Source: UBA1858 sp965262455 (lineage in GTDB: Bacteria > Pseudomonadota > Gammaproteobacteria > UBA4575). Taken from it: 64,000 bases of DNA. This document shows positions 25,006 to 34,225 of this stretch, piece by piece. The notes under the pieces are model-generated. The model was given only the letters and a program-made list of their open reading frames with translations, ran no database searches and was not told the origin of the DNA. Location of the stretch: the NCBI GenBank assembly GCA_965262455.1, contig CBDHFH010000008.1:248001-312000 (forward strand), given 5' to 3'. Position numbers and translations under genes: made by a program. Numbering within the stretch: the stretch's first letter is position 1; every line of letters begins with the position of its first letter.

Positions 25006-26043
25006 TTAATTCAGAGCAAGCATTTGTTGCCAGCGTGTTTCGAATGAAGACACTATGTGTGGGTCAAAAGAAGTAATAATAACCTCATGATTTAGCCACC
25101 ATGAACGCTGAGACCAGTTAAAACTACCAAATAAGACACAATCAACCGTGTCTGATTTGTATATGATGAATTTGTTATGCATTAAGGCGTCGTCATTGGC
25201 TTTTAGTTGTGTATATTTTATATGATACTTCTCACATTGAGTTAATAGTTTTGGCGCAACACGGCGTTGCGTAGCATCTAATATTAGCTCAATTTGCTTC
25301 CCGGACTGGCTGGCTTTAATAAGTGGTTGAATAATATTGGGGCCTTTGAGATGCGAAATGGCACATAGAATTTTGGCGTTGTTATCTTTTGACGCAAGTA
25401 GTGAGCTTACCGGATGTGAGGTAAATCTGGGTAGAAAATTTATTGACCAGGAAGAATGGTCGATAGAGCGATTATTTAAACGGCTAAAACGGACCCAACG
25501 TCTAGCATGGTCAGATTGGATTTGATTAATATAAGTCAATAACTTGGTCAAGAGATGTTTATCTTCGAGTGTGACTAACACATTGTGGCTTGTTGAATGA
25601 TCACCAATTTTATGAATTAAATGCTCGCTGATGTCACTTGTGTCAGTAGTCGGATTATATGAGCCTGCTAGTATATGCGGGGTAGGGTGCGAAAAATAAT
25701 ATAATTTGCTATGTAAATGTGCATGCCAATTGATAGTAAAATATTCCCAAAGTGGCTTTGATTTAGCTAATACCAGTTTTACATTGGGTTGGTTTTGAAA
25801 AAGTGAAATGCAAGCACTATTAATTTCTGGGCTACGTGGATTGGCATCGATAACGAGTTCTACACTGACGCCTCGTCGTGACGCTGAAATGAGCGCTTCA
25901 AACAGTTTAGGCTCATTAAAATAGTAGCAAACCCAGCATATCTTACCTAATGAAGGTACAGCATTTATTTTTTTTAACAGTGCATCGCGTAGTATATTTT
26001 TTGGTTTATCTGGGCCGCCAAATAAGACATTAGAATTATTCAC
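25006..26043 (-). CDS. phospholipase D-like protein with two HxK motifs
   Basis: A 345-residue protein with two PLD half-repeats. The first has His111-Ser-Lys113 in HLHSKLYYF followed by GSYNPTTD. The second has His289-Asn-Lys291 in LMHNKFIIY followed by GSFNWSQRS. The two HxK motifs can form a single active site through a phospho-histidine, as in PLD nucleases, phospholipases and phosphatidyl-transferases. There is no signal peptide or membrane segment. Its location inside a sialic acid cluster is unusual. It might process a CMP-sugar or a lipid phosphate, but nothing in the sequence proves this. Confidence 0.7.
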   Translation of the reverse strand: MNNSNVLFGGPDKPKNILRDALLKKINAVPSLGKICWVCYYFNEPKLFEALISASRRGVSVELVIDANPRSPEINSACISLFQNQPNVKLVLAKSKPLWEYFTINWHAHLHSKLYYFSHPTPHILAGSYNPTTDTSDISEHLIHKIGDHSTSHNVLVTLEDKHLLTKLLTYINQIQSDHARRWVRFSRLNNRSIDHSSWSINFLPRFTSHPVSSLLASKDNNAKILCAISHLKGPNIIQPLIKASQSGKQIELILDATQRRVAPKLLTQCEKYHIKYTQLKANDDALMHNKFIIYKSDTVDCVLFGSFNWSQRSWWLNHEVIITSFDPHIVSSFETRWQQMLALN

Positions 26044-26098
26044 TATGAAGTGTTACGTTACAGTGATGATAGTTCAATGTAAATTATAGAGTTCATTG

Positions 26099-27253
26099 CT
26101 AGTAGAGCAGTGTTTTCTCTGTTTTATTGCTGGCTTGCGCAATTACTTCCGCGATTCTAATTCCTGCTTGTCCATTGCCATACAATGAATCGGAAGGATA
26201 CTTTCCATGATGTATTTGTTCTTCTAGTGCTGCTTTGATTTCATCACGATGGTAATTGACATCGAGCACATTCCTGCCCCGATCGCGGCCTTGTTGGCGG
26301 CTGCCAATATTGACAGATGGTGCGCCTATAAACGCGCTTTCACGAATACCAACACTAGAGTTACCTACAATACACTGACTTTGGTTTAACAGCTGAATAA
26401 AATTTTCTGGGGGTAGGTTTTTCACAAAGTGAATATGATTGCTTGGATTGTTTTCCCGAAATGCTCGAATGCCTTTTGAGGTGCCATCGGAACCAGCATC
26501 AACATTTGGCCAGAACCATAAAGCAGGAATTTGGCATGCATGGATTGCGGCGAGTGTTTCCTCTACATGATTTCTTGCTTGAGCATATTCTGTGGTAACC
26601 GGATGTTGCATGACAATAATATATGACTTATCTAAATCCACATTAGCGCCCACGCCACCAAGTTTCTCGCTTAGCGCGTCATTATCTATATGTTGGTTTT
26701 CACAGGCTTGCATGGCTAAGTCGATGGAAGGGCAGCCAGTAATATGTACTTGCTCAGGGTGTTCACCCATTTTCAAAACGCGTGTGGCTGCTTGCTCTCC
26801 AGATACACAATGAATATCTGCCAGTTTGGTAATCGCATGACGCACTTTTTCATCGATCGATCCAGTCACTTCTCCACCTTGCACATGCACCAGAGGAATA
26901 TGCATGTAGCTGGCTGCGATGGCGGTAGCCATGGTTTCAAAACGATCTGCAATTGTGACGACGAAGTCTGGATTTAAGTTGTCAAATACTGTGGCTAACT
27001 CGGTGACACCCAATCCCGTGGACTTGGCTGATGTGACGCAGTTTTCACCTTCTACGATCATGTAAACGCGACGGTCGATAGTAAAGCCTTCATCTTCGAT
27101 TACTTTGTCCGCGCTGCCATAGCGATCTAGCAAGGCAGAAGCTGCTACAACCAGCTGAAGTTCAAGGTCTTTATGTGCTTTAACTGCATGTAGAAGTGAA
27201 CGAATTCGCGCATAACTTGGGCGGGCTGTTATGACGACACATACTTTACGCAC
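26099..27253 (-). CDS. neuC: UDP-N-acetylglucosamine 2-epimerase (hydrolysing) NeuC
   Basis: A 384-residue GT-B-like epimerase with ITARPSYARIRSLL at the N-terminus, TIADRFETMATAIAASYMHIPLVH in its middle (read as two blocks), GGEVTGSIDEKVRHAI, and GNSSVGIRES near the nucleotide site. It hydrolyses UDP-GlcNAc to ManNAc and UDP, the first step of Neu5Ac synthesis. The legionaminic-acid enzyme NeuC/LegG is closely similar, so the substrate could differ. It starts 5 bp after neuB. Confidence 0.87.
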   Translation of the reverse strand: MRKVCVVITARPSYARIRSLLHAVKAHKDLELQLVVAASALLDRYGSADKVIEDEGFTIDRRVYMIVEGENCVTSAKSTGLGVTELATVFDNLNPDFVVTIADRFETMATAIAASYMHIPLVHVQGGEVTGSIDEKVRHAITKLADIHCVSGEQAATRVLKMGEHPEQVHITGCPSIDLAMQACENQHIDNDALSEKLGGVGANVDLDKSYIIVMQHPVTTEYAQARNHVEETLAAIHACQIPALWFWPNVDAGSDGTSKGIRAFRENNPSNHIHFVKNLPPENFIQLLNQSQCIVGNSSVGIRESAFIGAPSVNIGSRQQGRDRGRNVLDVNYHRDEIKAALEEQIHHGKYPSDSLYGNGQAGIRIAEVIAQASNKTEKTLLY

Positions 27254-27258
27254 GGCAA

Positions 27259-28305
27259 TTACTCCAAGTCTTCCAGTTGAATCATGACATTTGGTGCTAT
27301 ATTTTTAGTCGCTGTCATACCAATTATCTTGTCGATATGGTTGATTGGTATACCTGTTCCAGGTTTCCTGGCGGTGAGGTGATCTTGAGTAATGGTTTCG
27401 CCAGCACTAATCGCTTGAGAGGAATATAGGCTTTTCATAAAAATATCACGTAATGATGCTGCTTGTGAGTCAGGAACAGATTTGTCGACAGAGTGATTCA
27501 ATACAGTTTCAATATAACGTATGCCTTCAACCAGAGTTTTTAATTCCTGAGTGGTTATAGACGCGATTACATCAGGACCAAACATTTCGCGACTAAGCGT
27601 TATATGTACTTCTAATACCTGAATGCCTTGAGCGGCTGCAACTAACCCAGAATAAATTGTGCCTGAGTGGTCAGACAACCCAACGGCACAATCATAGGAC
27701 TGACGAAATTCATTTATTACATTTATACCCAGCCGTTCTGGACTGCAGGGATATTGAGACGTGCACTGCAAGACTGCTAGAGGAATAGATGCTCGTTGCA
27801 CATAATCAACTGCTGATGAAATTTCATCTATGGTGCTTAAGCCCGTGGATAAAATAAGCGGTTTGTTGGTGTTAATGATCTTATCTAACAGAAGTGTATT
27901 AGTAATTTCTCCTGAGGCAATTTTCCAAGCAGGAATATTAATTCTTTCTAGTAAATCAACTGCTTTGTTAGAAAAGGGTGAGCTTAGAAAATGTAGACCG
28001 ACTTTATCCGCATGTTGTCTTAATTCAAGCCACTGAGCTTCAGTAAATTGCATGCGACGCCAGTAGTCCATGCGCGTGTCATCCTGGTAACTGAATTTTG
28101 TTCGCCACGGTTCAGCGCTAGAGCTCTCTTCGTCCGCAATATGGGTTTGAAACTTAATGGCATCAGCTCCTGCGTTCGCCGCTGCATCAATATGAGCGTG
28201 TGCCATGCCAAGGCTGCCATCATGATTTTGTGCAACCTCAGCTATAATTGCACACGCGCTGTCTTTGCAGGGATTATCCAACCAAGTCTGTGTCATGCTA
28301 GCCAT
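27259..28305 (-). CDS. neuB: N-acetylneuraminate synthase NeuB
   Basis: A 348-residue protein with an N-terminal TIM barrel (IIAEVAQNHDGSLGMA, AIKFQTH, FLSSPFS, KIASGEI, LSTGLST, LQCTSQYPCS, GLSDHSGT) and a C-terminal SAF/antifreeze-like domain from about residue 290 (ARKPGTGIP). It condenses ManNAc with phosphoenolpyruvate to Neu5Ac. It follows the sphingolipid gene spt by 35 bp in the same direction, which suggests it belongs to the same transcript. A second Met at residue 4 is an alternative start. Confidence 0.9.
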   Translation of the reverse strand: MASMTQTWLDNPCKDSACAIIAEVAQNHDGSLGMAHAHIDAAANAGADAIKFQTHIADEESSSAEPWRTKFSYQDDTRMDYWRRMQFTEAQWLELRQHADKVGLHFLSSPFSNKAVDLLERINIPAWKIASGEITNTLLLDKIINTNKPLILSTGLSTIDEISSAVDYVQRASIPLAVLQCTSQYPCSPERLGINVINEFRQSYDCAVGLSDHSGTIYSGLVAAAQGIQVLEVHITLSREMFGPDVIASITTQELKTLVEGIRYIETVLNHSVDKSVPDSQAASLRDIFMKSLYSSQAISAGETITQDHLTARKPGTGIPINHIDKIIGMTATKNIAPNVMIQLEDLE

Positions 28306-28340
28306 GTAGAGTTAAATCTTATGGTGATGGCGGTATATGT

Positions 28341-29540
28341 TTAAGCAGACTGCTTATTCAGTTGCGGGTTTTGTAGATTTGCAAATGCGTCAAGCACGAC
28401 ATCTAATTGTGCATTTGAGTGAGCTGCGCTAAGACTGCAGCGCAATAAACATTTACTGTTTGGAGTGGCCGGTGGCATGACTAAATTCACGTAAATGCCA
28501 CGATCAAATAATTTTTTCCACATGTTCAAGGCATTGTCTGGCGTACCGACATTAACAGCAATAACAGGACTCACTTCTGGGCTTAATTCATAGCCTAAAG
28601 ACAACAGTCCATTATAAAGATGATGTGCATTTTTCCACAATTGTTCCCTTAAACTAGGCGTTGTCTTAATGATATTTAGTGCTGCGCGGGTCGATGCGAT
28701 GGTGGCAGGTGACGGTGAGGCGGTGAATATATATGGGCGACTAAGGTATCTTAATACGTCTAGTTCAGAGTGATGGCTCACACAGTAACCGCCAATGCCG
28801 GCAAGACTTTTGCTAAAGGTACCAGTGATGAAATCAATATGATTTTCGACTTGCGCTTCTTGGGCAAGACCACGTCCCGTGTCACCCAATACTCCCAGCG
28901 AATGAGCTTCATCAATCATTAATAACGCATCGTAGTTGTTCTTAACTTTTACTATCTCGGCGATGTTGGCTCTATCTCCGAGCATACTGTAAATACCCTC
29001 AATGATGATAAGCGTGTTCGATGACTTTTCACCTAATCGACGCAAGCGTTTGTCTAAGTCTTGCTCATTGTTATGTCGAAAGTGGATGATGTCTGCGCCA
29101 CTGAGTTTGCACCCATCATAAATTGAAGCGTGACAGTGCTCATCGAGAATTATGGTGTCACCTTTACTCACAAGTGCAGTGATCATGCCGAGATTGGCGG
29201 TATAGCCGGTTGAAAAGACAATCGCATGATCAACGTCATAAAAATCTGCTAACTCATTTTCAAGCGCTTGATGTCCAGCATAAGAACCATTAGCTAATCG
29301 CGAACCGGTTGTTCCTGTGCCGTAACTGCGCGTAGCGTGGTTACTGGCATTAATGCAGTTGTTGTCGAAAGTTAAACCTAAGTAGTTGTTGGTACCCACT
29401 AAAATGGTTCTTCGCCCATTTATGCTGCCTTCTGTTGGGGAATATAAATGATCAATCACCGCGCCTAGTGGGGCCATAAAATCGTTTTCTGATTGTGTGT
29501 GCTGTTGGGCGAATTGTTGAATACGATTGAGTAGACTCAT
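28341..29540 (-). CDS. spt: serine palmitoyltransferase-like alpha-oxoamine synthase
   Basis: A 399-residue PLP enzyme of the BioF/KBL/SPT family. Visible sites are the cofactor-stacking His137 in DEHCHASI, the DEAH block (Asp210-His213) and the Schiff-base Lys244 in GTFSKSLAG. Family members condense an acyl thioester with an amino acid. Here the gene overlaps an acyl carrier protein gene by 4 bp and is followed upstream by a CerR-like reductase and an acyl-AMP ligase. This is the gene set for bacterial ceramide synthesis in Caulobacter, so 3-oxosphinganine synthesis from serine and acyl-ACP is the best call. BioF or CqsA-type activity is less likely given that context. Confidence 0.8.
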   Translation of the reverse strand: MSLLNRIQQFAQQHTQSENDFMAPLGAVIDHLYSPTEGSINGRRTILVGTNNYLGLTFDNNCINASNHATRSYGTGTTGSRLANGSYAGHQALENELADFYDVDHAIVFSTGYTANLGMITALVSKGDTIILDEHCHASIYDGCKLSGADIIHFRHNNEQDLDKRLRRLGEKSSNTLIIIEGIYSMLGDRANIAEIVKVKNNYDALLMIDEAHSLGVLGDTGRGLAQEAQVENHIDFITGTFSKSLAGIGGYCVSHHSELDVLRYLSRPYIFTASPSPATIASTRAALNIIKTTPSLREQLWKNAHHLYNGLLSLGYELSPEVSPVIAVNVGTPDNALNMWKKLFDRGIYVNLVMPPATPNSKCLLRCSLSAAHSNAQLDVVLDAFANLQNPQLNKQSA

Positions 29541-29791
29541 GAGGACGCACTCTTTATTTTTGATATTTCTGTAGTAAGATCGGCGACAGTATTTACATCT
29601 GGAAGAGAATTCAAGGGAATTGATATATCAAAGTGATCTTCCAGTTCCATAATCAGCTCCATCACCATTACGGAATCTAATTCTAAATCATTCATTATGT
29701 GGAGTGACTCAGTAATATCTATGTCAGTTTTAGTAAATCGCTCGAGTAGGCTTATCACTTCTGTTTTGACGTCGTCATTGTGATTACTCAT
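29537..29791 (-). CDS. acyl carrier protein dedicated to the sphingolipid pathway
   Basis: An 84-residue acidic ACP with the phosphopantetheine serine Ser40 in LELDSVMVMELIM. Its stop overlaps the spt start by 4 bp, so the two are translationally coupled. It presumably receives a fatty acid from the acyl-AMP ligase encoded at 30794-32566 and hands it to Spt, the role of AcpR in the Caulobacter sphingolipid pathway. Confidence 0.85.
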   Translation of the reverse strand: MSNHNDDVKTEVISLLERFTKTDIDITESLHIMNDLELDSVMVMELIMELEDHFDISIPLNSLPDVNTVADLTTEISKIKSASS

Positions 29792-29820
29792 AAATTCTTT
29801 AATTAATTTCTAAATTGCTA

Positions 29821-30732
29821 TTAAGAGTATAAGGTGCTGAGGCCTTTTTTTAAATCAATATGGGCGGACCACCCATGCGATGGGTCAATGCCCGAGGCCA
29901 ACCAATTATTATGTTGTAATTCACTGAGCTTGCTTGGCGTCAGCATTGGTGACGAATTAATCAGCCTGGATAATAACACGTTTAACTTTGCTGCTGCGCT
30001 CAGCGCAGGGTTTGGGACGACAATTTTTTGGATTTTTCGTCCGAAGAACTCAGAGCAAAGCTGTGCTACCAAGTCCCAGTTGTAAGATTCGCTATCGTCT
30101 GGCTCGAGTATCTCTCCACAAGTATCTGAAGTTATTTGCAGGGCGGTCAAATCAACTAGATCCTGGACATGAATGAGCGAGAATTTTTGCTTGGGATTGC
30201 CTGGTATCCATAGAATACCTTTTTGCATCCAGTCAAATAATGGCAAAAGCTCTTTATCATTGGGTCCATACACCGCCGGTGGTCTAAGAATCGTCCATTC
30301 TGCAAAATTAATGTTTTTAATTAGATTCTCGGCTAGATGTTTGCTCTTTGAGTAATACGAGATATCTGGTTCTCGCGCTGCAAGTGAGGAGATGTGAATC
30401 AATCGTTTGACTGTTCTCTTGCGTTCACAGGCACGCAGCAAGTTTTTTGTTCCTAACACGTTGTCCCGATAAAAGTCCTCTTCACAGGCTCCTCTGACCC
30501 TGCCAGCACAATGAATAACATAGTCTGCCCCATGAATTAATTGCTCCAATGTTGCAGGCGAGTGCAAATCTCCCTGAATGATTTCTAGTCTTGAATCATT
30601 TATCTGTAATCGACGTGGATCACGTGCAAATGCACGCACTGAGGTATCTTGATGCAGCAGTGTTTGAACGAGGTGATTACCAATGAAACCACTGGCACCT
30701 GTGATGGCCACAGGCTTGATTTCACTGCCCAT
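29821..30732 (-). CDS. NAD(P)-dependent epimerase/reductase, CerR-like
   Basis: A 303-residue extended short-chain dehydrogenase with the nucleotide-binding GASGFIGNHL (residues 11-20), the NAG-equivalent CAGRV and the catalytic Tyr-x3-Lys in YYSKSKH. In the Caulobacter ceramide pathway the corresponding enzyme CerR reduces the 3-oxo group of the ceramide intermediate. Placement between the ligase and the ACP gene is the same. The substrate is inferred from this order. Confidence 0.75.
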   Translation of the reverse strand: MGSEIKPVAITGASGFIGNHLVQTLLHQDTSVRAFARDPRRLQINDSRLEIIQGDLHSPATLEQLIHGADYVIHCAGRVRGACEEDFYRDNVLGTKNLLRACERKRTVKRLIHISSLAAREPDISYYSKSKHLAENLIKNINFAEWTILRPPAVYGPNDKELLPLFDWMQKGILWIPGNPKQKFSLIHVQDLVDLTALQITSDTCGEILEPDDSESYNWDLVAQLCSEFFGRKIQKIVVPNPALSAAAKLNVLLSRLINSSPMLTPSKLSELQHNNWLASGIDPSHGWSAHIDLKKGLSTLYS

Positions 30733-30793
30733 GATTCACTGTTCTAGTTTTAGTGTTGGTGGGAAGTGTTGGCATGATGGCATGCCAGTAGGC

Positions 30794-32566
30794 CTAACTG
30801 GCTGTTTTGGCGTGTTTGCTATGAGTCTCTGCGATGTAAGCTTCGGTCAAGCTATTCTGTTCCATGTAGTCGCGGCGCGCGGCTGAACGAGATAATTTGC
30901 CTGAGGAGGTTCTTGGTAATGTATGAGGAGGTACGAGCTTGATAAAGCATCGAACACCTATCTCATCAAGTACGGCAGTCTCTACTCGTTTAATTATATC
31001 GTCTCTAACCTGTTCGTCACGTTCACGACACTGCATAACGAGCACAACTGTAGTTTCACTGTTGAATCCAGGAGCTGAGAATGCAAGGGCGTCGCCGGTG
31101 CGAATTTCCGGTTGTTCCTCAGCAAGATGTTCAATATCTTGTGGCCAAATGTTTCTGCCGTTAATAATGATCAGATCTTTTTCTCGCCCTGTGATGAACA
31201 CTCTGCCATTGACCAGAAAGCCAATATCACCAGTATTTAGCCAGCCGTCACGCAATGAATTCTCAGTTTCTTCACTATTGTCAAAATAGTGGGACATTAC
31301 GCTTGGGCCTTTCACATAAATAACGCCGACCTCGCGATCAGGTAGTTTTTTATTGTTTCTGTCTCGTATTTCAATGACATGATCTGGCAGCGAAGGGCCG
31401 CAGTCGACAAATTTTGCAATACGCTGTGAATTGTTTTTGTTAATAGCTGGTACGGCAATGTTATTATCAGCTAATTGTTCACCATCAACACTCTCTATAG
31501 TGATGGGTTTCTCTAAGTCAGCAAAACTGATAGCTAATGAGCACTCAGCCATCCCGTAGCAGGGCAGAAAGGCTGATTCTTTAAATCCACACGTACTTAA
31601 TAGTTTGGAAAAGCGTGCCAGAGGTTCAGGCCTGATGGTTTCAGCCCCAATACCTGCGATTCTCCAATGGCTGAGGTCATAATCAAGTTTTTTATTCTCT
31701 CGTAAACGCCGCTCGACTAGTTCATAGCCGAATGGTGGGCTGAAAGTAATGGTCGCTTTATTGGCTGACATGATTTCAAGCCATCGTCGAGGACGCATTG
31801 CGAAATCACGTGTGTCGATATAATCAACTGTTGTCTGAGACGCTATGGGTGACAGTACTAAACCAACCAAACCCATATCATGATAAAAAGGTAGCCATGA
31901 GATAGCTCGATCATGCTCAGTTATTTTGATCCCGTGAGAAATAATCCGAGCAAGATTACTCAACACTGCTTTTTGTTCAATGACAACGCCGCGAGGGAAT
32001 TTTGTACTGCCCGAAGTAAACTGAATATAGGCAGTATCTTCGGGTTTAGCGTTATATAGCTCAATATCAGAGTCGACAGGAAATACCGAAAGACTCTCGA
32101 TATCGCCGACAAATTTCATATCTATATCTTTACAAGCTTCATTCACCAGAGGTATAACCGATTCCGGTGCAAATACCGCGGTGGCATGGGCGCTTATTAG
32201 GAGGTCTCTGGTTTTGCGAACGTAGCCTGCGCGGCTGCCGAGCTGAATAGGCACAGGTACAGGCGCAGGAATGAGTCCTGCATACTGGCAGGCAAAAAAG
32301 CCACGGAGGAAATTAGGATGCGTTTCAGCAACAATTACAACTCGATCCCCATGCTTGAAATCCATAGCGATCAGCTTTCTGGCCAGGTCTTTCGCCTCTT
32401 GCGCCAGTTGTGAGTAAGGAACAGATTCTAATAGCTGTGCTCGGCTACCATAAAAATTTGATCCAGTGATGCCTTTAGCAGCATAGTCCAGCGTCTCAGC
32501 GAGGTTGCTGAAGTCTGCGGGTCGGAGAGGTATATTGTTTTTCGTTGGCGTTGGACTAACAGTCAT
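30794..32566 (-). CDS. fatty acyl-AMP ligase / acyl-ACP synthetase (AasR-like)
   Basis: A 590-residue ANL-superfamily enzyme with the ATP-binding FTSGSTKFPRG, the YGMAECSLAIS motif, LNTGDIGF and a C-terminal SSGKLSRSAARR with the catalytic lysine region. The length and lack of a CoA-type linker fit fatty acyl-AMP ligases that load ACP. It is the first gene of the minus-strand cluster and would charge the ACP encoded downstream. The intergenic gap to cerR is 61 bp, the largest in the cluster. Confidence 0.82.
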   Translation of the reverse strand: MTVSPTPTKNNIPLRPADFSNLAETLDYAAKGITGSNFYGSRAQLLESVPYSQLAQEAKDLARKLIAMDFKHGDRVVIVAETHPNFLRGFFACQYAGLIPAPVPVPIQLGSRAGYVRKTRDLLISAHATAVFAPESVIPLVNEACKDIDMKFVGDIESLSVFPVDSDIELYNAKPEDTAYIQFTSGSTKFPRGVVIEQKAVLSNLARIISHGIKITEHDRAISWLPFYHDMGLVGLVLSPIASQTTVDYIDTRDFAMRPRRWLEIMSANKATITFSPPFGYELVERRLRENKKLDYDLSHWRIAGIGAETIRPEPLARFSKLLSTCGFKESAFLPCYGMAECSLAISFADLEKPITIESVDGEQLADNNIAVPAINKNNSQRIAKFVDCGPSLPDHVIEIRDRNNKKLPDREVGVIYVKGPSVMSHYFDNSEETENSLRDGWLNTGDIGFLVNGRVFITGREKDLIIINGRNIWPQDIEHLAEEQPEIRTGDALAFSAPGFNSETTVVLVMQCRERDEQVRDDIIKRVETAVLDEIGVRCFIKLVPPHTLPRTSSGKLSRSAARRDYMEQNSLTEAYIAETHSKHAKTAS

Positions 32567-32868
32567 GTGTTTAGTTTAATCCTAAAATTTCATTATTTTC
32601 AGTTACTTATGTTATTTCAGTGGGCCAACGATATGGTTATTATTATGTAGTTATATTGAGTAATATGGGCAATTTATCAACAAATTTGATGTTATTTTGC
32701 ACGAACTCACTCTAAAACCATAACTTTTAAAGTATTTTGTAATGATATTCAAGTTTTATGCACTTTAATACGTCATTTGAGACTGCTATCGAATATCGAC
32801 GTTCCCAATCATTTCATCAATCACATACAAATAGTAGTAATTTGGGGGTTAGCGGTTAAATAGCCTGC
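32567..32868. other. intergenic region upstream of the sphingolipid/sialic acid cluster
   Basis: A 302-bp AT-rich stretch between the HIT gene stop and the start of the acyl-AMP ligase, both on the minus strand. It must hold the promoter of the long minus-strand cluster. I see possible TTGATA/AATATA-like boxes on the minus strand (near 32690-32665) but no strong consensus, no riboswitch and no clear terminator for the HIT gene. Confidence 0.4.
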
Positions 32869-33303
32869 TTAATTGTTTTCCCAATGTTCAATTAGGTAAT
32901 GTTGGAGTTGATCAGCTTGTTCTTGCGTTATGTCTACTTTTTGACCAAGGTTAGGTGGGCCCGGCCAGTCGTTATCTTCTGCTTGAAGAGATTCAAACCG
33001 ACAAGCATTTTGATAGCGGGGAATAACATGAAAATGTACGTGAGGATCAACCATCATTAACATTAGATAGTTGAGTTTATCATATCTAAAACAACGAGTT
33101 AATACTGATTCAATTTCTTTAGTGATTGTGGATAATTCCGTCATAGCGGAGCTCTCTAAACCACCAAAAGCATGCGCATCACTATGACTGGCAAGAATTA
33201 AGCTGCCTATCGTTACTTGTTGAGGGCGTAGTAACACACTCCAATACTGATAAGACTTAATAACAGACTTTGGATAGCCAAATTTTACTAAGGTATCGTT
33301 CAT
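32869..33303 (-). CDS. HIT-family (histidine triad) nucleotide hydrolase or transferase
   Basis: A 144-residue protein with the triad His88-Val-His90-Phe-His92-Val in DPHVHFHVIPRY. HIT enzymes hydrolyse or transfer nucleoside monophosphates from dinucleotides and nucleotide conjugates. It is monocistronic or first to be read before the cluster at 32566, and lies divergent from the lipid hydroxylase gene with 167 bp between. A role in head-group nucleotide turnover is possible but unsupported. Confidence 0.8.
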   Translation of the reverse strand: MNDTLVKFGYPKSVIKSYQYWSVLLRPQQVTIGSLILASHSDAHAFGGLESSAMTELSTITKEIESVLTRCFRYDKLNYLMLMMVDPHVHFHVIPRYQNACRFESLQAEDNDWPGPPNLGQKVDITQEQADQLQHYLIEHWENN

Positions 33304-33470
33304 ATTAATTTTCTCTGTATTTATTGATAAAACAGTATAAAAACTTGATTAGAGTACAGGGCAATAAACAGATTGATTGGTTATGTTAAGTGATGCCGAT
33401 TATAATCACCAAACTAAATTTTTAAATTTTGTCGCACATTAATTAATTCACAAGCAGAGATTGTTTAACT

Positions 33471-34184
33471 ATGTTTTGGGCAGCGAAAAAACATCATCTG
33501 GAAGATATGACATTTACTGAGTTAGTGTTCGCTTATGTGCAGTATCCTGCTATTCAAGTGTATTTACTGATAGCGCTGATTGGGTTTGTAACAGTTTCAA
33601 TACAAGCTTGGTGGGAGCCTATGCATATTGTGATTGCTTTGATAGTTGCCTTTATATACCCACTTATATGGTATTTATTGCATCGATTTGTGCTGCATAG
33701 CTCATATTTATATAAGTCGCCAAATTTTGCCAAGACCTGGAAAAGAATTCATTTTGATCATCACAGTGATCCAAATGATTTGCGCGTATTGTTTGGTGCG
33801 CTGCACACAACCTTGCCAACCGTTGGCATATTCACTTTACCTATAGGGTGGTTATTGGCCGGTCTTCCAGGAGCTATTGTCGCGGTGGCTGCCGGTGTGA
33901 TTGTGACTATGTTCTACGAATTTTGTCACTGTATTCAGCATTTACACTACACACCTAACTTAACATTTTTCAAAACTATCAAGCGTTATCATTTGTTACA
34001 TCATTTCAGAAATGAACATGGTAATTATGGCATTACCAATTATTTTTGGGATAAGCTGTTAGGCACTTACTATGATAAAGATGCAAACTGGGAAAAAAGC
34101 CCAACAGTCTTCAATCTTGGTTATGACGATGAACAAGCCGCTAAATATCCTTGGGTCGCTGAGTTAAGTAAGTCTGCAGATTAG
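33471..34184 (+). CDS. fatty acid/sterol hydroxylase-superfamily di-iron membrane enzyme
   Basis: A 237-residue integral-membrane protein with the superfamily's histidine clusters: His71-x4-His76, His94-x2-His97-His98, His153-x3-His157-x-His159, and His174-x2-His177-His178 followed by His183. Such enzymes hydroxylate or desaturate lipid chains using oxygen. It opens the plus-strand gene group and is followed 41 bp later by the candidate ceramide synthase. A sphingoid-base or N-acyl hydroxylase is therefore the likely role, as in yeast Sur2/Scs7. Confidence 0.78.
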   Translation: MFWAAKKHHLEDMTFTELVFAYVQYPAIQVYLLIALIGFVTVSIQAWWEPMHIVIALIVAFIYPLIWYLLHRFVLHSSYLYKSPNFAKTWKRIHFDHHSDPNDLRVLFGALHTTLPTVGIFTLPIGWLLAGLPGAIVAVAAGVIVTMFYEFCHCIQHLHYTPNLTFFKTIKRYHLLHHFRNEHGNYGITNYFWDKLLGTYYDKDANWEKSPTVFNLGYDDEQAAKYPWVAELSKSAD

Positions 34185-34225
34185 CTGATCGGTTGCGGTT
34201 ACACCTCAATATAACTTTCTGACAT

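Noticed and set aside
22112..28305. Legionaminic or pseudaminic acid pathway
   Set aside because: The dedicated dehydratase, aminotransferase and acetyltransferase genes are absent; neuB, neuC and neuA alone suffice for Neu5Ac. It cannot be wholly excluded.
28341..29540. CqsA-type autoinducer synthase or BioF
   Set aside because: The coupled ACP, CerR-like reductase and acyl-AMP ligase match the ceramide pathway, and no CqsS-type sensor or other bio genes are nearby.
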